This document shows, piece by piece, positions 1 through 13,335 of a stretch of DNA of 36,499 nucleotides. The notes beneath the pieces were generated by a model that saw only the letters and a list, made by a program, of their open reading frames with translations, did no database searches and was not told where the DNA came from. Within the stretch, counting starts at the first letter, position 1. Each line of letters opens with the position of its first letter. This DNA is from Saccoglossus kowalevskii (taxonomy: Eukaryota; Hemichordata; Enteropneusta; Harrimaniidae), in NCBI RefSeq assembly GCF_000003605.2, contig NW_003133375.1, forward strand, positions 67,129 to 103,627, given 5' to 3'. The translations under genes and the position numbers were made by a program.

Positions 1-559
1 TTAATAAGGTAAATTGTTTATTTTTCATTTATAACTGTTACATGTAACTAAAAACTTAACTGCAGACAACTGAATTAGTCTTATGGTGGTTTGTGCGATA
101 AGTTGGTCGTAATGAAGACAACAACAATTTAACATAATGAAATTCATGAAATCAAAACTAATTACTTTTAGATGCAAAATGGCCACCAAGACTTTTTTTT
201 TTTCTCAAATAGTTTCATCTCTCTTCATCGTGTCCACTGTTTTCCTGACTTATGTAACTATGGTATTTGGAACAGTCTACATGACGACGGGAAAGAATGG
301 AACTCTATTTGGCGGAAGGAGGCAAAAACAATCATCCATCAAAGTTTCACTGCTCCTTTACATATCACTTTTCAAAAGTATATGTACAATTAATTTGAAT
401 GGCCTGCAATCTCCCATTAAGGGATGAGGACATTTAAACAAATTTGCATGTTTGTATTTTATGACAAATCACATACTGTAATTTAGTTACAGTTACTTTT
501 GGAATTACCAGGTCCTGTATATATACAAGAAGACTGTAATTTTTAATACTTTGCCTAAG
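1..559. other. Flank left of the 20-bp array: no exon recognised
   Basis: The frames at 137-427 and 172-393 on the plus strand are short and overlap each other in different frames, with no domain. The IQ-motif exon of SPA17 was looked for on the minus strand here and not found. Confidence 0.6.
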
Positions 560-848
560 CATATCATAATCAGTCAGTATATGATGTCATAATCAATAAG
601 CATGATGTCATAATCAGCAACTATGATGTCATAATCTAAGCATGATGTCATAATTAGCACCTTTGTCATAATCAATAAGCATGACACCATAATCAGCAAC
701 TGTGATGTCGTAATCAATAAGCATGATGTTATAATTAGCAACTATGTCATAATCAATAAGCATGACATCATAATCAGCAACTCTGATGTCATAATCTAAG
801 CATGATGTCACAATCAGCAATTATGATGTCATAATCTAAGCATGATGG
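560..848. repeat. Tandem array of TGATGTCATAATC units
   Basis: Units of 19-21 bp (TGATGTCATAATCAGCAACTA and TGATGTCATAATCTAAGCA variants, some TGACATCA) repeat about 14 times. The array begins about 25 bp past the SPA17 exon 2 donor. The open frame it creates on the minus strand is a by-product of the repeat. Confidence 0.9.
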
Positions 849-875
849 GTTTATATATTAGATGCAAGTTCCTAC

Positions 876-946
876 CTGGAATGCTTTGTTGTTGTAATAT
901 CTGTCTTGAAGTTTGGCACCAAACTCAGCAGGATCAATACCTTCCT
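876..946 (-). CDS. SPA17: SPA17 exon 2: DPAE...YYNN segment
   Basis: This 71-bp exon sits between an acceptor (ACACAG before position 946) and a donor (GTAGGA after 876). Entering in phase 1 from exon 1 it reads E-E-G-IDPAEFGAKLQDRYYNNKAFQ, matching the Sp17 segment with DPAEWG and DRFYNN with no gap. Exons 1 and 2 together are 225 nt, exactly 75 codons, so the exon ends in phase 0. The fit of residue number, phase and both splice sites makes a chance match very unlikely, although the exon is almost 18 kb from exon 1. The next exon, expected to lead to the IQ calmodulin-binding motif, is not visible between 1 and 870 and should lie further left. Confidence 0.9.
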
Positions 947-952
947 CTGTGT

Positions 953-2658
953 ATCAGAAGAAAGAAAAAAGCTATTAAATGATTGATAAATGAGATGAAT
1001 GAGTTTTGCTGAAGTTGACCATCCAACATTACAAGGGGATGCAGCAATGGCACAGTGGGAGTATGAACTTGTGTGAAAATTGCAGATGTTGTAAAGTGTG
1101 AACAAGCAGCTTTTTCAGCTCCACTGTTGACATGGTCAATGAAGCGAATCTATGTTATTGCAGCCATCATTCACTCAGTCTATCAACTCTTCTTATTTTA
1201 TGTTTAGAATAATAATTATGCAAATTCAATGTAGTATGCATATAATATGTAAATAGGTATGTACATTTTTACAAGCATGGTATTAAATAAGAAGAAATAT
1301 CTTTTAACCAATGACTGCAGGGATTGCGTTAACCCCATATTTTGCTTCCCGGACTGCAATTATTGAAGAGGGACCCGGTTTTTCAGGCAAGCCGGGGTCC
1401 AATCTCTAATAAAGTTATTCAGGGTCAAATTTCAATTTCTTAAAATTTTGTAAGTGGGACTCGTCTTGGCGAGACACTAACGCAAACCCAGAGAATGTTA
1501 CACAAATATAATTGACAGTATGAGAACCACCAAGCACATGAAATATCAAAAAAATCAGATCAACCATATCCCAGTTTGGTACTACCTGACCTGACCTTTC
1601 TATCATAAGGTATTATGGCAATTCAATGCACTTTCCTGGCGATGACCAGGCCCGGCAGAACACAAGCACGTCTTACGGACCTACATGTAGACCAAGGTTC
1701 CCTCAAATTCACATCCATTAGTGAATAAACCCCAGCTATATTGATATATCCTTCCCGTTGAGTCTGTAGCAGACCCATCCAGAATAGGAATCAATGCTTT
1801 TCAGTGTTAAACCCCAAGTAGAATTTGAACACAAGTCTACATTTACAAACCACAAATCTGATACATGTACTTCTTAATGTTATTCTATGATGTCTATATA
1901 TCATTGAACCATTTCAATGCAATGAAATGAGACAACAATGCCTCCTGAATAATTAAATATTCATTCTTTTTTCTCATTGACAACTGTACAATGCGCTCAT
2001 TTCTATTATATGTATTTATTTGAGATTTAATTATTACCATTAGTTTTTCTTTCTACCTATACTGTTGTGTATTTGCCTTTAATATTTGTAGTTTGTTTAT
2101 TTATTTTTATCATTAATTTTAATAAATGTATTATATATTTTTTCTTTAGAGTTGTAGTTTTATCACTGTAGTTTTTTAGTGACCTTACTGCTGTACTTTC
2201 TGAAGTCAGTGTTGTATCAATAAACGTATTCACTAAAAGGTGTGCTTATCTCCCTAAAGACTTTTATAAAAACTAGAGTTACAAAAGCCACAGTTTAATA
2301 CAAATAATGCAATTATACATGTAGTTGCAAAACTAGAAGTGATAGCACAGTGCAATAAGCTGGTACGTATAAAAGTTTACTGACCGGATATAACAACGTC
2401 TATAAAATATACATGTTTAATGCTGGTATTGCTGGTAGCAGATCTTGAACTTCAATATTTATGAGGTCAAATATATTCACTTTTTTCAAGGGCATTCAGG
2501 TTAAACATTATAACACATGTGTGGTACTACTACATTGTACATGTATGGTATACATAACACAAAATCAAAAAAATAATCGAAAAGTTTCTGATTATTTTAT
2601 TTTCAAAAATTTGAATTTGCAATTTAGTGAATATGAAATTCTCGTTTTATGAACAAGA
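953..2658. other. Intron DNA without a supported gene
   Basis: Mostly AT-rich. Two GC-richer patches stand out (about 1330-1400, with GACCCGGTTTTTCAGGCAAG, and 1615-1830), which look like old transposon remnants but have no ends I can define. Confidence 0.6.
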
Positions 2659-2845
2659 TACTGTAAAATAATTTATTTTAACTGGAATTAATTTTCGCTG
2701 AAAAGACATGTTGGCTACTTTGTATGTTAAGTTTATTTTTACTTATTTTTTAATACTAAATGTAGAAAAAAATATATTTTCACTAGATTTTATTGATCCG
2801 AGCAAAAATAAATTGTGAAATGTGAAAATAAATTAGTTTACAGTA
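2659..2845. mobile_element. MITE family A copy (TA-flanked, about 190-210 bp)
   Basis: It starts TACTGTAAAATAATTTATTT and ends with the inverse, TTTACAGTA. Family hallmarks are long inverted ends built from TACTGTAAAATACTTTATTTTCG-like sequence, followed by repeated TTTTCGCTG motifs. There is no coding capacity. Ends in TA/TA suggest Tc1/mariner-type target use. This copy is diverged in the middle. Confidence 0.8.
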
Positions 2846-3019
2846 AATAAAAACAAAATTGTGTTCTAACAGTTTAGCATGTGCCTTTACAAGCTCTTCT
2901 CAGCTACTTTTTTTTTTCCTTGAATACCTCTCCACACAGCCGTCACCAAGGTGACCCAACGTGATTTGGTGATTTCATTTTGACTCAAAATCAGTTGTGA
3001 TAAGGACACGCAGATGGAA

Positions 3020-3735
3020 AAGATGAATCATGCAAACTAGGCAATATGAGTTTCATTGTTATATAACAATAATTCAAAACTTGCACTAAAATGTAACTAG
3101 GTACCATAAGCAAGGAGGAATTATGCAAATTAGGCAATTAATATTCATAAACTAATAGAAAAGATAGAAGACACAGGTGTTTCATCGTATTCATCATGAT
3201 TACACACTGCAAAGTATCAATTTAAAACTTGCACCAAAATGTGACTAGGTACTATTAAGCAAAATTTAATTATGCAAATTAGGCAATTAGTATGCATAAA
3301 CTAATAGAAAAGATTGAAGACACAGGTGTTTCATCGTATTCATCATGATTACACACTGCAAAGTATCAATTTAAAACTTGCACCAAAATGTGACTAGGTA
3401 CTATTAAGCAAAAGTTGAATTATGCAAGTTAGGCAATTAGTATGCATAAACTAATAGAAAAGATTGAAGACACAGGTGTTTCATCAGGCAATTAGTATGC
3501 ATAAACTAATAGAAAAGATTGAAGACACAGGTGTTTCATCGTATTCATCATGATTACACACTGCAAAGTATCAATTTAAAACTTGCACCAAAATGTGACT
3601 AGGTACTATTAAGCAAAAGTTGAATTATGCAAATTAGGCAATTAGTATGCATAAACTAATAGAAAAGATTGAAGACACAGGTGTTTCATCGTATTCATCA
3701 TGATTACACACTGCAAAGTATTAATAATTCATTAA
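3020..3735. repeat. 150-bp tandem repeat with a truncated unit
   Basis: The block GAAGACACAGGTGTTTCATC recurs at 3167, 3316, 3466, 3521 and 3671, giving spacings of 149, 150, 55 and 150 bp. The 55-bp unit is a partial copy. The first unit is diverged, the later ones nearly identical. Each unit carries TTATGCAAATTAGG or a one-base variant, which includes the ATGCAAAT octamer. Confidence 0.9.
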
Positions 3736-6700
3736 CTGTCTATACTCATCAATGCATGACTAAACTTAGTAATTCAATTGCATTGTAAAGATTACAGTTC
3801 ATTTAAACATTCCCAGGACATGGGTACATGAGAAACGATATGAATAAGTATTGCCTCATTTATGATGCAATATACAAAAGCTGCTACAGACGGAACCGCT
3901 GTAAATTCATGTTCTGTATTTGTTTTATCAATAGCTTTTTTTTACGTAAATGACAGAAGCGTGTCTATATGGTCGAAAAAGTCACATTTGAAAGATAAAG
4001 CAATTATAATAAAAACATGTTTTGGGGTTTTATTTTATTTGATAGATAAATATATACATGTAGATAGAGTAAATATATTATGAATGACTTAATGTCTTAC
4101 ATCCTGGTATTTATCAAGTAGTTTGTCAGGAAGTACCAGGATGTGTGACCTTAGGGGGGGGGGGGGGTCATCCAAAAAACTAAAAGTGAATCTTATTGAG
4201 GTAAAGCAGAAAGAAACAAATTCTAAATTTGTAAATTTTTCAGGTTAATTGCAGTAAAACGCACAAATTAAATTCATTGCAACGTTGACCTCATCTGAAG
4301 GCAGTTCCAGCTTAACTCAAATTTTGCACTACTGAGCTTGTTCCTCCACATACATGCAATGCATCATGGGAGAGAAATTCAATTTTTATACTACGGAGAG
4401 TGTTACTGCACATATGTGCAATGTATCATGGGGAAATATCTTACTTGTATGGAAAATTACTATTAATTTAAAGTCGCACAGTGTCATATTTGATATGTGG
4501 AATCCTTAGTGATGTATATAACACATCTAATATACATGGTATGTTTACAAAAAAATTGAAATGCACTGCATGGCAAGTGTTGCATTTAAAATGTCAATTT
4601 TTTGAATGTTTTAACCCTATTAAGTTTTACATGTATACCAAACATAATACCATGCACTTATGTAAATTATGATATTTTCATAGTGAAAAAACATATTTCA
4701 ATGATTCAGTAAATGAAAAATGCATTTATGTTTTATATACACTACAATTGGAGATGTAGTTCTGACAAAACATATGAAATATAAAATTTTTGCAAAATTT
4801 TTGAAATTATGCCGAAATAATTTTATCACTAAACCACTGCAATAATGCAAATTTTTTTTTTTTTTTTTTTTTTTATTTTTCGATATTTCAATAAAATGAA
4901 TAGATACAAATGTATAAACATACATGTATAATTTTCATTTCAGCTTGAATATTTTTAAACATTGTTTATATGCTGTGAACCATTTCAGTTTTAGGAGAGA
5001 CCAATTTTCAAAAATTTCATGAATACAGAATTTGTTATCACTTAAAATTTCTCTGGATCCCTACAACACAATTTCTAACTTTACAAACGCCATAAAATTT
5101 TCAAATCGTAAAAACTCCACGCAGCAAAAATTACGGCTACATGTACCAGTATCTTTTCGTTTAATTGTTGAATCAACACAGAGAGATCTGACGGCTGATA
5201 TTTATGAATTACGAGTTTGTTTTGTTAAAACAATATGGATATGAAATGTTCCCGATAAGTACAGAATCATGTACGGCTACAGTCTAGAATAAACCATGAT
5301 ACGAATCAATGAAAACACTGCAGCGTTAGAAATATGATTGATTCAATTATTCATATCATTTGTAATAAATGTTATTACCGGTATCAATGTGCACATAGTT
5401 TCGTTATCTGCCTTAAAACGCTATCAGGCAGCAGAGTGTTCTCACCAGGAAATAAATACACGGGTACAATTGTGTCATCAATGTGAGACGATTACACACC
5501 CGTGTTAGATATGAAGTATTTTGTTCCTCTTATACTTATAGACGAAAGTATACTCAAATGTTTATTATGAAAAATATGTATGAATTTTATTTTACGCTTG
5601 TCATTTGTATTTTTTTGCATTTTTTTGAAACAATTTGTCTCATAAGAGCCAAACATGAGACAAAAAATTTAAACATGAGTCAAATGTTTTATATCATATC
5701 TGGTGAGACAATGAGACAATGGTTAAAGGTAGTACAAGTTACTCATGATTTTTAGATGTATTTTATTTAATGTCAAAATCTATATATCATAATTTAATTA
5801 TTTTAGCATTACACTAGTAGCTTCAAGGTGAGTGGCTTTCTTAGTGAGTAGCTTTCGCAGTGAGTAGGGCTTTGTTGCAGTAACTGATCTTTTCATCAGA
5901 ATTGAGAATTAATGTTTATTGCATCATTAACAACTAGTGTTAATCTGGGAACACCATTGTTAGGCACTGTCCTATGATTTGTGCAGTTACTCCTAAATAA
6001 GACCCTTGCTCTGATATTGACCCTTAGATTCTTACTTTGAACAAGAAATATTTGACCATTTATAGAGTGGGCTTTGCATCATATTTCAGCATTTAATACA
6101 TTATGTGAACTTTGTTTTTATGCCTGTAATAATTTTTTTTCTTGGGAAATATGAAATTTCAATTCAATACAGATTCCAGAGACCAAAATGGTAACACATG
6201 TTCAATACTTTTTTGACATACTATTATGATACAATCTTGTTCTATGGTAACATTGATTTGACTGACATGAAACATGCATTTAAAGGTGACAAACTTTTCA
6301 ACTGAGGTGATCAGAACTCACCGTAATAGTATGTAGGTCAAGGCAGTTGACACTTTAACATATGAGGCCAGATAACAAAAAAAATCTATTTCTCGTTTTC
6401 ATCTGGAATGTTTTTTTTTTGTTTTTTTTAAACATTTGGAAGCATGACAGTGATATTTACTATCGTTTAGCAAAATGTTGAGATGTATTTATTGCTGCCT
6501 CCTCGCCATTTGAAACAAATTCCCTAAAAGCCAGAAATCATGCTTTTTTAACTTGACGCAGTACATCAATTTTTTATCGAATTTTTAACAATGATCCCAT
6601 ATTTATATTCACCTTACTTTTAACCTTGTAACCTGAATTGCAATATTCATAAAATGAATAAAATATTTTGTTTTTGTTTTTTTTTGAGAACTATACCTCC

Positions 6701-9417
6701 CTATTGAATTTATGTTGTTATTCACAGTACTCAAAAGTAAACATAAGATTACAGAACTGCCTTTTGTGTTAAAAAATGGCTGAAAAACCACTAACACAGT
6801 GATGTCTAAGAATCATTGGTTGCTAGGGGAAAAGATCTTGTCATATCTGAACGTACTGTTTGGTGACATATTGTTTAAAAATAGTAAGTTGTTAGAAGAT
6901 GGGTAATTCTGATTCTCACAAATTCTGAGGAATACTGTCTTTACATGGTTTTCATGAAAATTGTTATTTTTGGCATTTTGTCACACGATTTTCTCTAAAA
7001 ACGTGATTTATACTGGGTAAAACACTTAAAAGATTACGGCATATATCCAAATTTATAATTAAGTACCGGTAGCACTTATTAAACGTAATGTTGTTGATGA
7101 ATTTCACTTCAATAAATAGGTAAATTTGTATCTGCGAAATGTCTTTACACCACCAGTTCCATTTTTTTCCCCACAAATTCACAAAATAGTCCTGCTCATA
7201 GTCTGCACTTTCCTTCAGACGATTGGGACAAAAATAGCCAAATTTTTAGTAAAAACTGAAAATTGACATAAATTTTGTCTGTTTAGCTCCAAAATTAGGG
7301 TTCATTTCCAGAAATATTGATTAATACTAAGGAAAAAGTACAGACAAATTTGGATGAGAAAGTCTGGTAGTAAAATGCTTTAAAATACTGATTTCTTGAA
7401 AACGTTGATCAATCTGTTACGTAGAAAATGGTAGTAATTTATGATAAGATTGGATCAGTTGGAAATAAAATTACTAAAACCATCTGATATCTACTAAGTA
7501 CTTAGGATGTGTGCACACAACGACTTTGTTTGTACTGTAAAACTATTAAGGACATTAGCAAGGATTAAACTCAACAAATTTACAAGGATTTTTTCTTGAG
7601 GGTATACATGTACTGCTTTTTCTCATTTTCCCACTTAGAAAATTGAAGTGGCTTACACAGTGATGTATTTTTGTTTTGTTTTTGCTTAATTTCAATGCTA
7701 GAAATTGTTCGCAAAGTACGCACAGAGGAAGTACGATAATAGTATCAACCAATACATAGCGAAGCTTGACACGTTGCCTACTTGAGTGCATAAGGTGCGG
7801 TATTCCTGTGATAACCTTATTATACATTTTTACAGCCTGAAAAGCGGTTTGTGCTTTGCGAAAATTCAGTGACGGGATTGAATCTGCATTCCGCTATACT
7901 ATAGTGTCCCATGTGAACAAAAGAAAGTGTTTAAATGATGTAAAAGTGGTGCAGTGTTCTGTGACGCCATTGGTTAGCAACACAATTGACGCATATGAAT
8001 TCAAGACATCGTCACATATCACTGCAGGAGTTTTTTTAGAAAAAAAACTGCAAGAGGCAGGGTTTTCGTTAGAAGCTGGTCGCCGGCTTATTTGCCATCT
8101 ACATAATCTCGCATGAACGTCTACTGTTGCAGAATTCAATTGCAGGTCTAAGGTCACAGATGTTGTCACGTGGTTGATTGGAAAAATGATGTCCAAACGT
8201 AGGATCGCACAGGGAAACAAGACGGGAATAAAATGTATAAATAAAACGATCACAAATAAAATCTTTCACAATAAACAAATTACTATTTTGGTTTTTATTT
8301 AAACCACATGCCCACATGCAAAATGAACAAAAATTTATTCAAACCAGCTACCAAATGCCATGAATATGTCTTGCACTTTCCCACTCCTGCCCTTCCCCCG
8401 CGAAAGCAACATGCTCACATTGCGCTGCGAAGCTACGCAACTGTTGAGAGCCTCCTACTATTTTAATTTAGCCTCCTACTTTGAAAGTTAGGGAAACCCC
8501 TGAAGAGGAAGCACTGCAATTCAGCGGCGCTACCAATTGGGGGAGATGGGGTTCTCCCTACCAGGGTGTGTAGTTTTTGATAATTCTAAGTTAAAATGGA
8601 GCATTCTAAGGCTTCCTTAGGGCCAAAATTACTATCAGACAGGTCACAGTTAAAGACTGTGGCCACATGTGATCCCTGGTCAATCAGAATTTTATGGTTG
8701 CCAGTGGATCTGCTCCCTAGGGTAACAGGGCGCATGGCCATGGCATGAGGGCGCTGCGCCCTTGTTCCCTTGTTTAAAAAAAATCCCTGTCACTGTAAAT
8801 ACTTGTACAACGTAAATACATATCCACTTTGAAATCCTTGTCGCTACAAAAGTGGCTTGCACTTTATTGAACAGCCCATTATTTTGTAATTAACTACAGA
8901 ATGCATATGCAGGTGGCATGAATTCTTTAAAGGTTTTGTTGTAATCGACGTAATCGATGAGTGTCTTACATAATTCAAAGAAAGGGAGGTCATAAAATGC
9001 AAACTCTCTTTACATGAAACTTTAACGTTATTACAAAAAAAAAAAATTATAATTACTGTCAAAATCCACCAATTTTAATTTCAAAGGATATTTTGTGTAC
9101 TAGTGACTTTAGTTTAATTTGGAGTTGTCACATAAAAAAGGTACAGCTACAGTTTTAAAGTGGGTCAATTTTAACTAGTACTAGTACAAAATGTAAGAAT
9201 TTAAACGATTTGAGGATTTTCATGGCATTGTGAAAGTCAAAGATTTTTACTGGTATGAAATTTAGAGATTAGATTTAGAGATTTTCTCGTGAGTGATGGT
9301 GGAATTTCCCAATTATTTTTGAAATATTGCATGAGATATTACCCTTAGTCATAAATAACACGCTGAACCTGATTCTGGAGATATTCTGAAATGATTAACT
9401 ATGTAAAGGATTTTCAA
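3736..9417. other. Intron DNA, no gene; homopolymers and one old repeat
   Basis: Apart from repeat R at 7156-7358, this holds a G run near 4155, a T run of about 23 at 4852-4874, short GTGAGTAG repeats at 5829-5866 and a GC-richer remnant at 8390-8770 containing GAGGGCGCTGCGCCC. The frame at 7856-8116 has no recognisable domain or splice partner. Confidence 0.6.
7156..7358 (+). repeat. Dispersed repeat R, copy 1
   Basis: About 80% identical over roughly 190 bp to the reverse complement of 25491-25669. Shared blocks include GTCTGCACTTTCCTTCAGA, ACAAAAATAGCCAAATTTTT and GGTTCATTTCCAGA. No ends or ORF are apparent, so the element type is unknown. Confidence 0.75.
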
Positions 9418-9620
9418 TACTGTGAAGTACTTTATTTTCACTTGGAATTTATTGTCGCTATTATGGATGAATCGGTGAAAATACAATTCAGTCAAAATAC
9501 TTTTTTTCCTATATTTTACATTCAACTCGTCAAAAATCAGTGCAAATAAACTTCATACAAAACAGTGAAAAAGTGTTCCAGTAAAAATTTATTCCAACTA
9601 AAATAAAGTATTTTACAGTA
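9418..9620. mobile_element. MITE family A copy
   Basis: Starts TACTGTGAAGTACTTTATTT and ends AAAGTATTTTACAGTA, with the internal GAATCGGTGAAAATAC block also seen in the copies at 10993 and 25100. Full length. Confidence 0.85.
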
Positions 9621-10558
9621 TAATGCCATGATATATTGAATAGAATTCCAGGTGAAAGGAAATGACAGCGCTCACTTGACAACTAACGTCCTGTTTTACA
9701 ACACCAAGTAATCTAGCAAACAAATGTTAGGCCATGTCTGGTTAATTAAGTTAGGGATTTATTGACAAAAGTTAGAAGCTATACTTTCCCAATGCAATGA
9801 TACTGGCTGCTATTGGTGTTGCTATATGCTGTACGCTCTTTAGTAGAAGATAGCTGAAAGGACGTGGTCATCGTGCCACGCATGTGCAACATTTGTGTTG
9901 ATTTGTGTTATTTTCCCACAATCCAAATGCGCTTTTCTAAAGGAAATCGTGAGTTTAAGTTTTGACGTGGACATGACAATCGCTAAATATTGCCACTGAG
10001 TCATTCAACACCTTCCAATTACTGAAGAAATAACTTAATTAAAGCTTAGTAACCTATCAGTTTGTACTCGGTGGTCTGCACAACAGTGACGCCATATTTG
10101 CTCATATGAAACCCATTTCTGATACATGCGTAGCATGACGACCACTGCCTTTGAAGCAGAGCTTGAAATCTATTGAGACCAGGAAAGCAATTGCAATGGA
10201 TTTCAACCAATATAGTAGTAGTGACAGATATATACAATAGAAGAAGTCTGGTCACAATTTAACTGTTTTACATGCAAGCATTAATGAAGATTTTAAATTC
10301 ACTGGAAAAAATAATCATAAATCAATGATTAAATTTGCATATTCTGTAATAATTTAGCATTTGCAGTAGAATCTGAGCATAACTTAACATTTACTTAACT
10401 TTCAGCTGATTTAAAGCTAGTTTAGTTTCTTTTTAAAACTGCCACACATACATGTATAAATATCTGAATTGTGTAAGTATTGGTAATGCCTTATGTTAGT
10501 AACTACATGTACGTATGTATTATCAAGAATAAGTTGAATTTAACGACGATGTCAATGA

Positions 10559-10743
10559 TACTGTGGAATACTTTATTTTCGTTGGAATTAATTTTCGCTG
10601 AAAAGGCTTTTTGGGTGTTTTGTTTGGAATTTATTCTCACTGATTTTTGATGAGTTTAATGTGAAATATAGGAAAAAAAGTATATTCGCTAGATTTTATT
10701 TTCACTGAATCATCCTTCAGCGAAAATAAAGTATTCTAATGTA
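10559..10743. mobile_element. MITE family A copy, opposite orientation
   Basis: Starts TACTGTGGAATACTTTATTT and ends AAAGTATTCTAATGTA. The internal order (GGCTTTTTGGGTGTTTTG early, ATCCTTCAGCG late) is the reverse complement of the other long copies. Confidence 0.85.
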
Positions 10744-10992
10744 ATCACTTTAAAAAATGTCTTTGTCATTTTGTACTGTACCTATTATTGATTTTACATT
10801 ATTATTGAAATAAACAAAAATAAATCCAGACTAATATTTTGAGCCAATCATTTGGTCACAATTTCAGTGTAACCCCATATTTTCTCATACCCCTTATATT
10901 ACAGAGAGACCCTCATTTGTAAACTCCAAGGGAGTCTCATTGGTGATGCAGAAACACATACAATTCCTCCTTGCTTTCTAACTAGGACTAGG

Positions 10993-11204
10993 TACTGTAA
11001 AATACTTTATTTTCGCTTGGAATTCATTTTTACTATTTTCGCTGAAGGAGTGATTCAGTGAAAATAAAATCCAGGGAATATACCTTTTATCCTATATTTA
11101 ACATTCAACTTGTTAAAAATCAGCGAAAATAAATTCTGTACAAAACACTCAAAAAGTCTTTTCAGCGAAAATTAATTCCAGCTAAAATAAAGTATTTTAC
11201 AGTA
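10993..11204. mobile_element. MITE family A copy
   Basis: Starts TACTGTAAAATACTTTATTT and ends AAAGTATTTTACAGTA. This is the best-preserved uninterrupted copy, 212 bp, only 250 bp from the oppositely oriented copy at 10559. Confidence 0.9.
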
Positions 11205-13335
11205 TATGAAAATGATTTCAAAGATTTAGACTTCGTAGTGGGGGCACCTCCATAATAACAAATTAATTGTCCTACAAATATTTTTAATTATAACCCTATC
11301 ATGAGTAGTATTTGTACAATGAACTATGCACTTTCAATTTCAATTAGTGCAAAAAAAAACATTATTAATAAATAACCATATTACTCAGCAAGGTCCTAGG
11401 GGAACAATTTCCAGTAGACTTTGCAGAACGGAATATTAATTTCCTTAAATATTGGGAAATAAAGAAAGCCTCAAATCCCAGAACTGTTGGCGTACAGCAT
11501 AATTCACTTAAAAAATTAAATAATTAATGTTAGTTCAAATTAGTACACATCGGTATACGACAAAGAAAAAAAAAGATCCATACATGGGAATTTGTACCCG
11601 GCTTTAAGCCAGCCACCTGTCTACCAGTCATTTCAGACAGAGGCACTCCACATTTTAGACAGGTGCTAAATTTCATGTGACAGGCAACATTTTTAAAAAC
11701 CTGTCCAGTTTTCATTAAAAATCCCTGTAAATTACAAAATAACCTTAAATAAACAACAAAAAATAGACTACACATTGTAAGTCTATGACTATAGACTAGA
11801 ACTGTTATTACTTATTTTGATGAATTGTTTAAACAGGCAATTTCTATTTTCTGGCAAAAAAGATTTGTACCCTTAAAATTATGAAGGTACATGTACAATG
11901 TACAAAATTAATCACAATGCTTGATGTCTAGGGATTGCAACAACTCTAAATTTCACTGGCCAGAATAACATAATTTTTGCCCAACCCTACTTTGGAGACC
12001 AGGTTTGGTTCCAAACACTACTAAGATACCGTATTTGATCTATTAAAAGTGCATTTCCAATATTAGCGCACATTTGTATTACCATAATGTGTGACAGAGT
12101 TTTGATAAATGTCTCACTTTGATCACATATGCACATGTGGTTTTAACAAAGTAAATATGATACAGTTTTACATTGTAAATATAAAGATGCTATCACAATC
12201 CCTGTCTCACTGAAGTACAGAATACTGCGGGTATGCAGCATTTCAACACTGAAAATGATAATCAATAAATTTCAATCCCTGCTTTTACTAAAAGACCATT
12301 TGTAGATTTAAAAAAAAAGTCTGAAACCCTGAAATAAATGCAGCATTTTATGTGGAAGAAACAGTTGTATAAATCTCAAATGATAAAGAAAGATCAATCC
12401 TGGAGCAAATGGCAAAGACAAATGATGGTCACAGTAATTCCCTGAGCTGTCGTTGTCAGTCCATTTTTAAGAGGACATGGTATACGTAATGTGACCTGTA
12501 TGACAAGTATGTAACGAAAGAATCATGTCAACCGCAAATTTACAAAAAAATTAACCTCAGTATACTGAATCATGCAACCCCACAGATTAGCAGTGGTGTG
12601 CGGAATAACAATTGCGCGAGAGTAACCGTGTAAAAACTGCATCTCACCTGTGCGCTGTAGTCAATTTCACCCAACAGCAACATGATAAGCAAGGATAATT
12701 ACATTTAAAAAACAAAGAGTCGAATACACAACAGCACTTAGAAGAAAAAATCATCCAATTCCACGGTTTGTTCAAATTTCACTCAATTTGATTAGAAAAA
12801 AGAACATTATCACTGAAAGTAAAAGGAAATTATTGAGTTACATCAACTCACTCTTACCTAGTTAGAAAAAAACTGCCATGGAAACGGAGGAGCATAAAGT
12901 TTGTGACTACTCCACCGTATTATAGTCGAGTATAACTATGCGTTGGCGGTGAATGCATATTATAATGATAAGTAACATTTTAATAGGCTGGGTTTAATTG
13001 CATCACATAGGAATGCTCCACTTACTAGAAGGTAGGGAAGCTTGTTTTACAGAGGAGCATAAATATACATGTCTAATTATAACATTATACCGGTAATGTC
13101 TAAAATTCTTTTAATTTTACAATTAGTCTTTTTAGCTAGTACATGTATATTATGTTAGCTAATACCGTACATACACGTATTTCACTAATTCAAGATAAGA
13201 TTTAAATAAAGATGTATTCTCCCAATAAGATTGTTAGCACACTAGCTAATTAAGATTATGGTAATTCATGCATTGAGTCAAATTCACTAAAATGGCATTT
13301 ACCTATTTTAACGCGTTTTGCATTATTTAAACATA
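11205..13335. other. Intron DNA, no gene seen
   Basis: AT-rich. The only points of note are the X-box match at 12872 and a GTAAGAG donor-like site near 12857. The frame at 11530-11775 (minus) has no family resemblance. Confidence 0.6.
12872..12885. promoter_or_regulatory. X-box (RFX) consensus match inside SPA17 intron 1
   Basis: ACTGCCATGGAAAC fits RYYNYY-AT-RRNRAC exactly. It lies about 6 kb downstream of the SPA17 start, next to a good minus-strand donor-like site (CTAG before GTAAGAG, near 12857) and a short plus-strand frame in strong start context. No exon could be tied to it. Confidence 0.35.

Noticed and set aside
629-820. Minus-strand frame with repeated MLIDYD segments
   Set aside because: It is produced by the 20-bp tandem array after SPA17 exon 2, with no conserved protein.
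7856-8116. 86-codon plus-strand frame
   Set aside because: It overlaps long frames on the opposite strand, has no recognisable motif and lacks supporting donor or acceptor sites.
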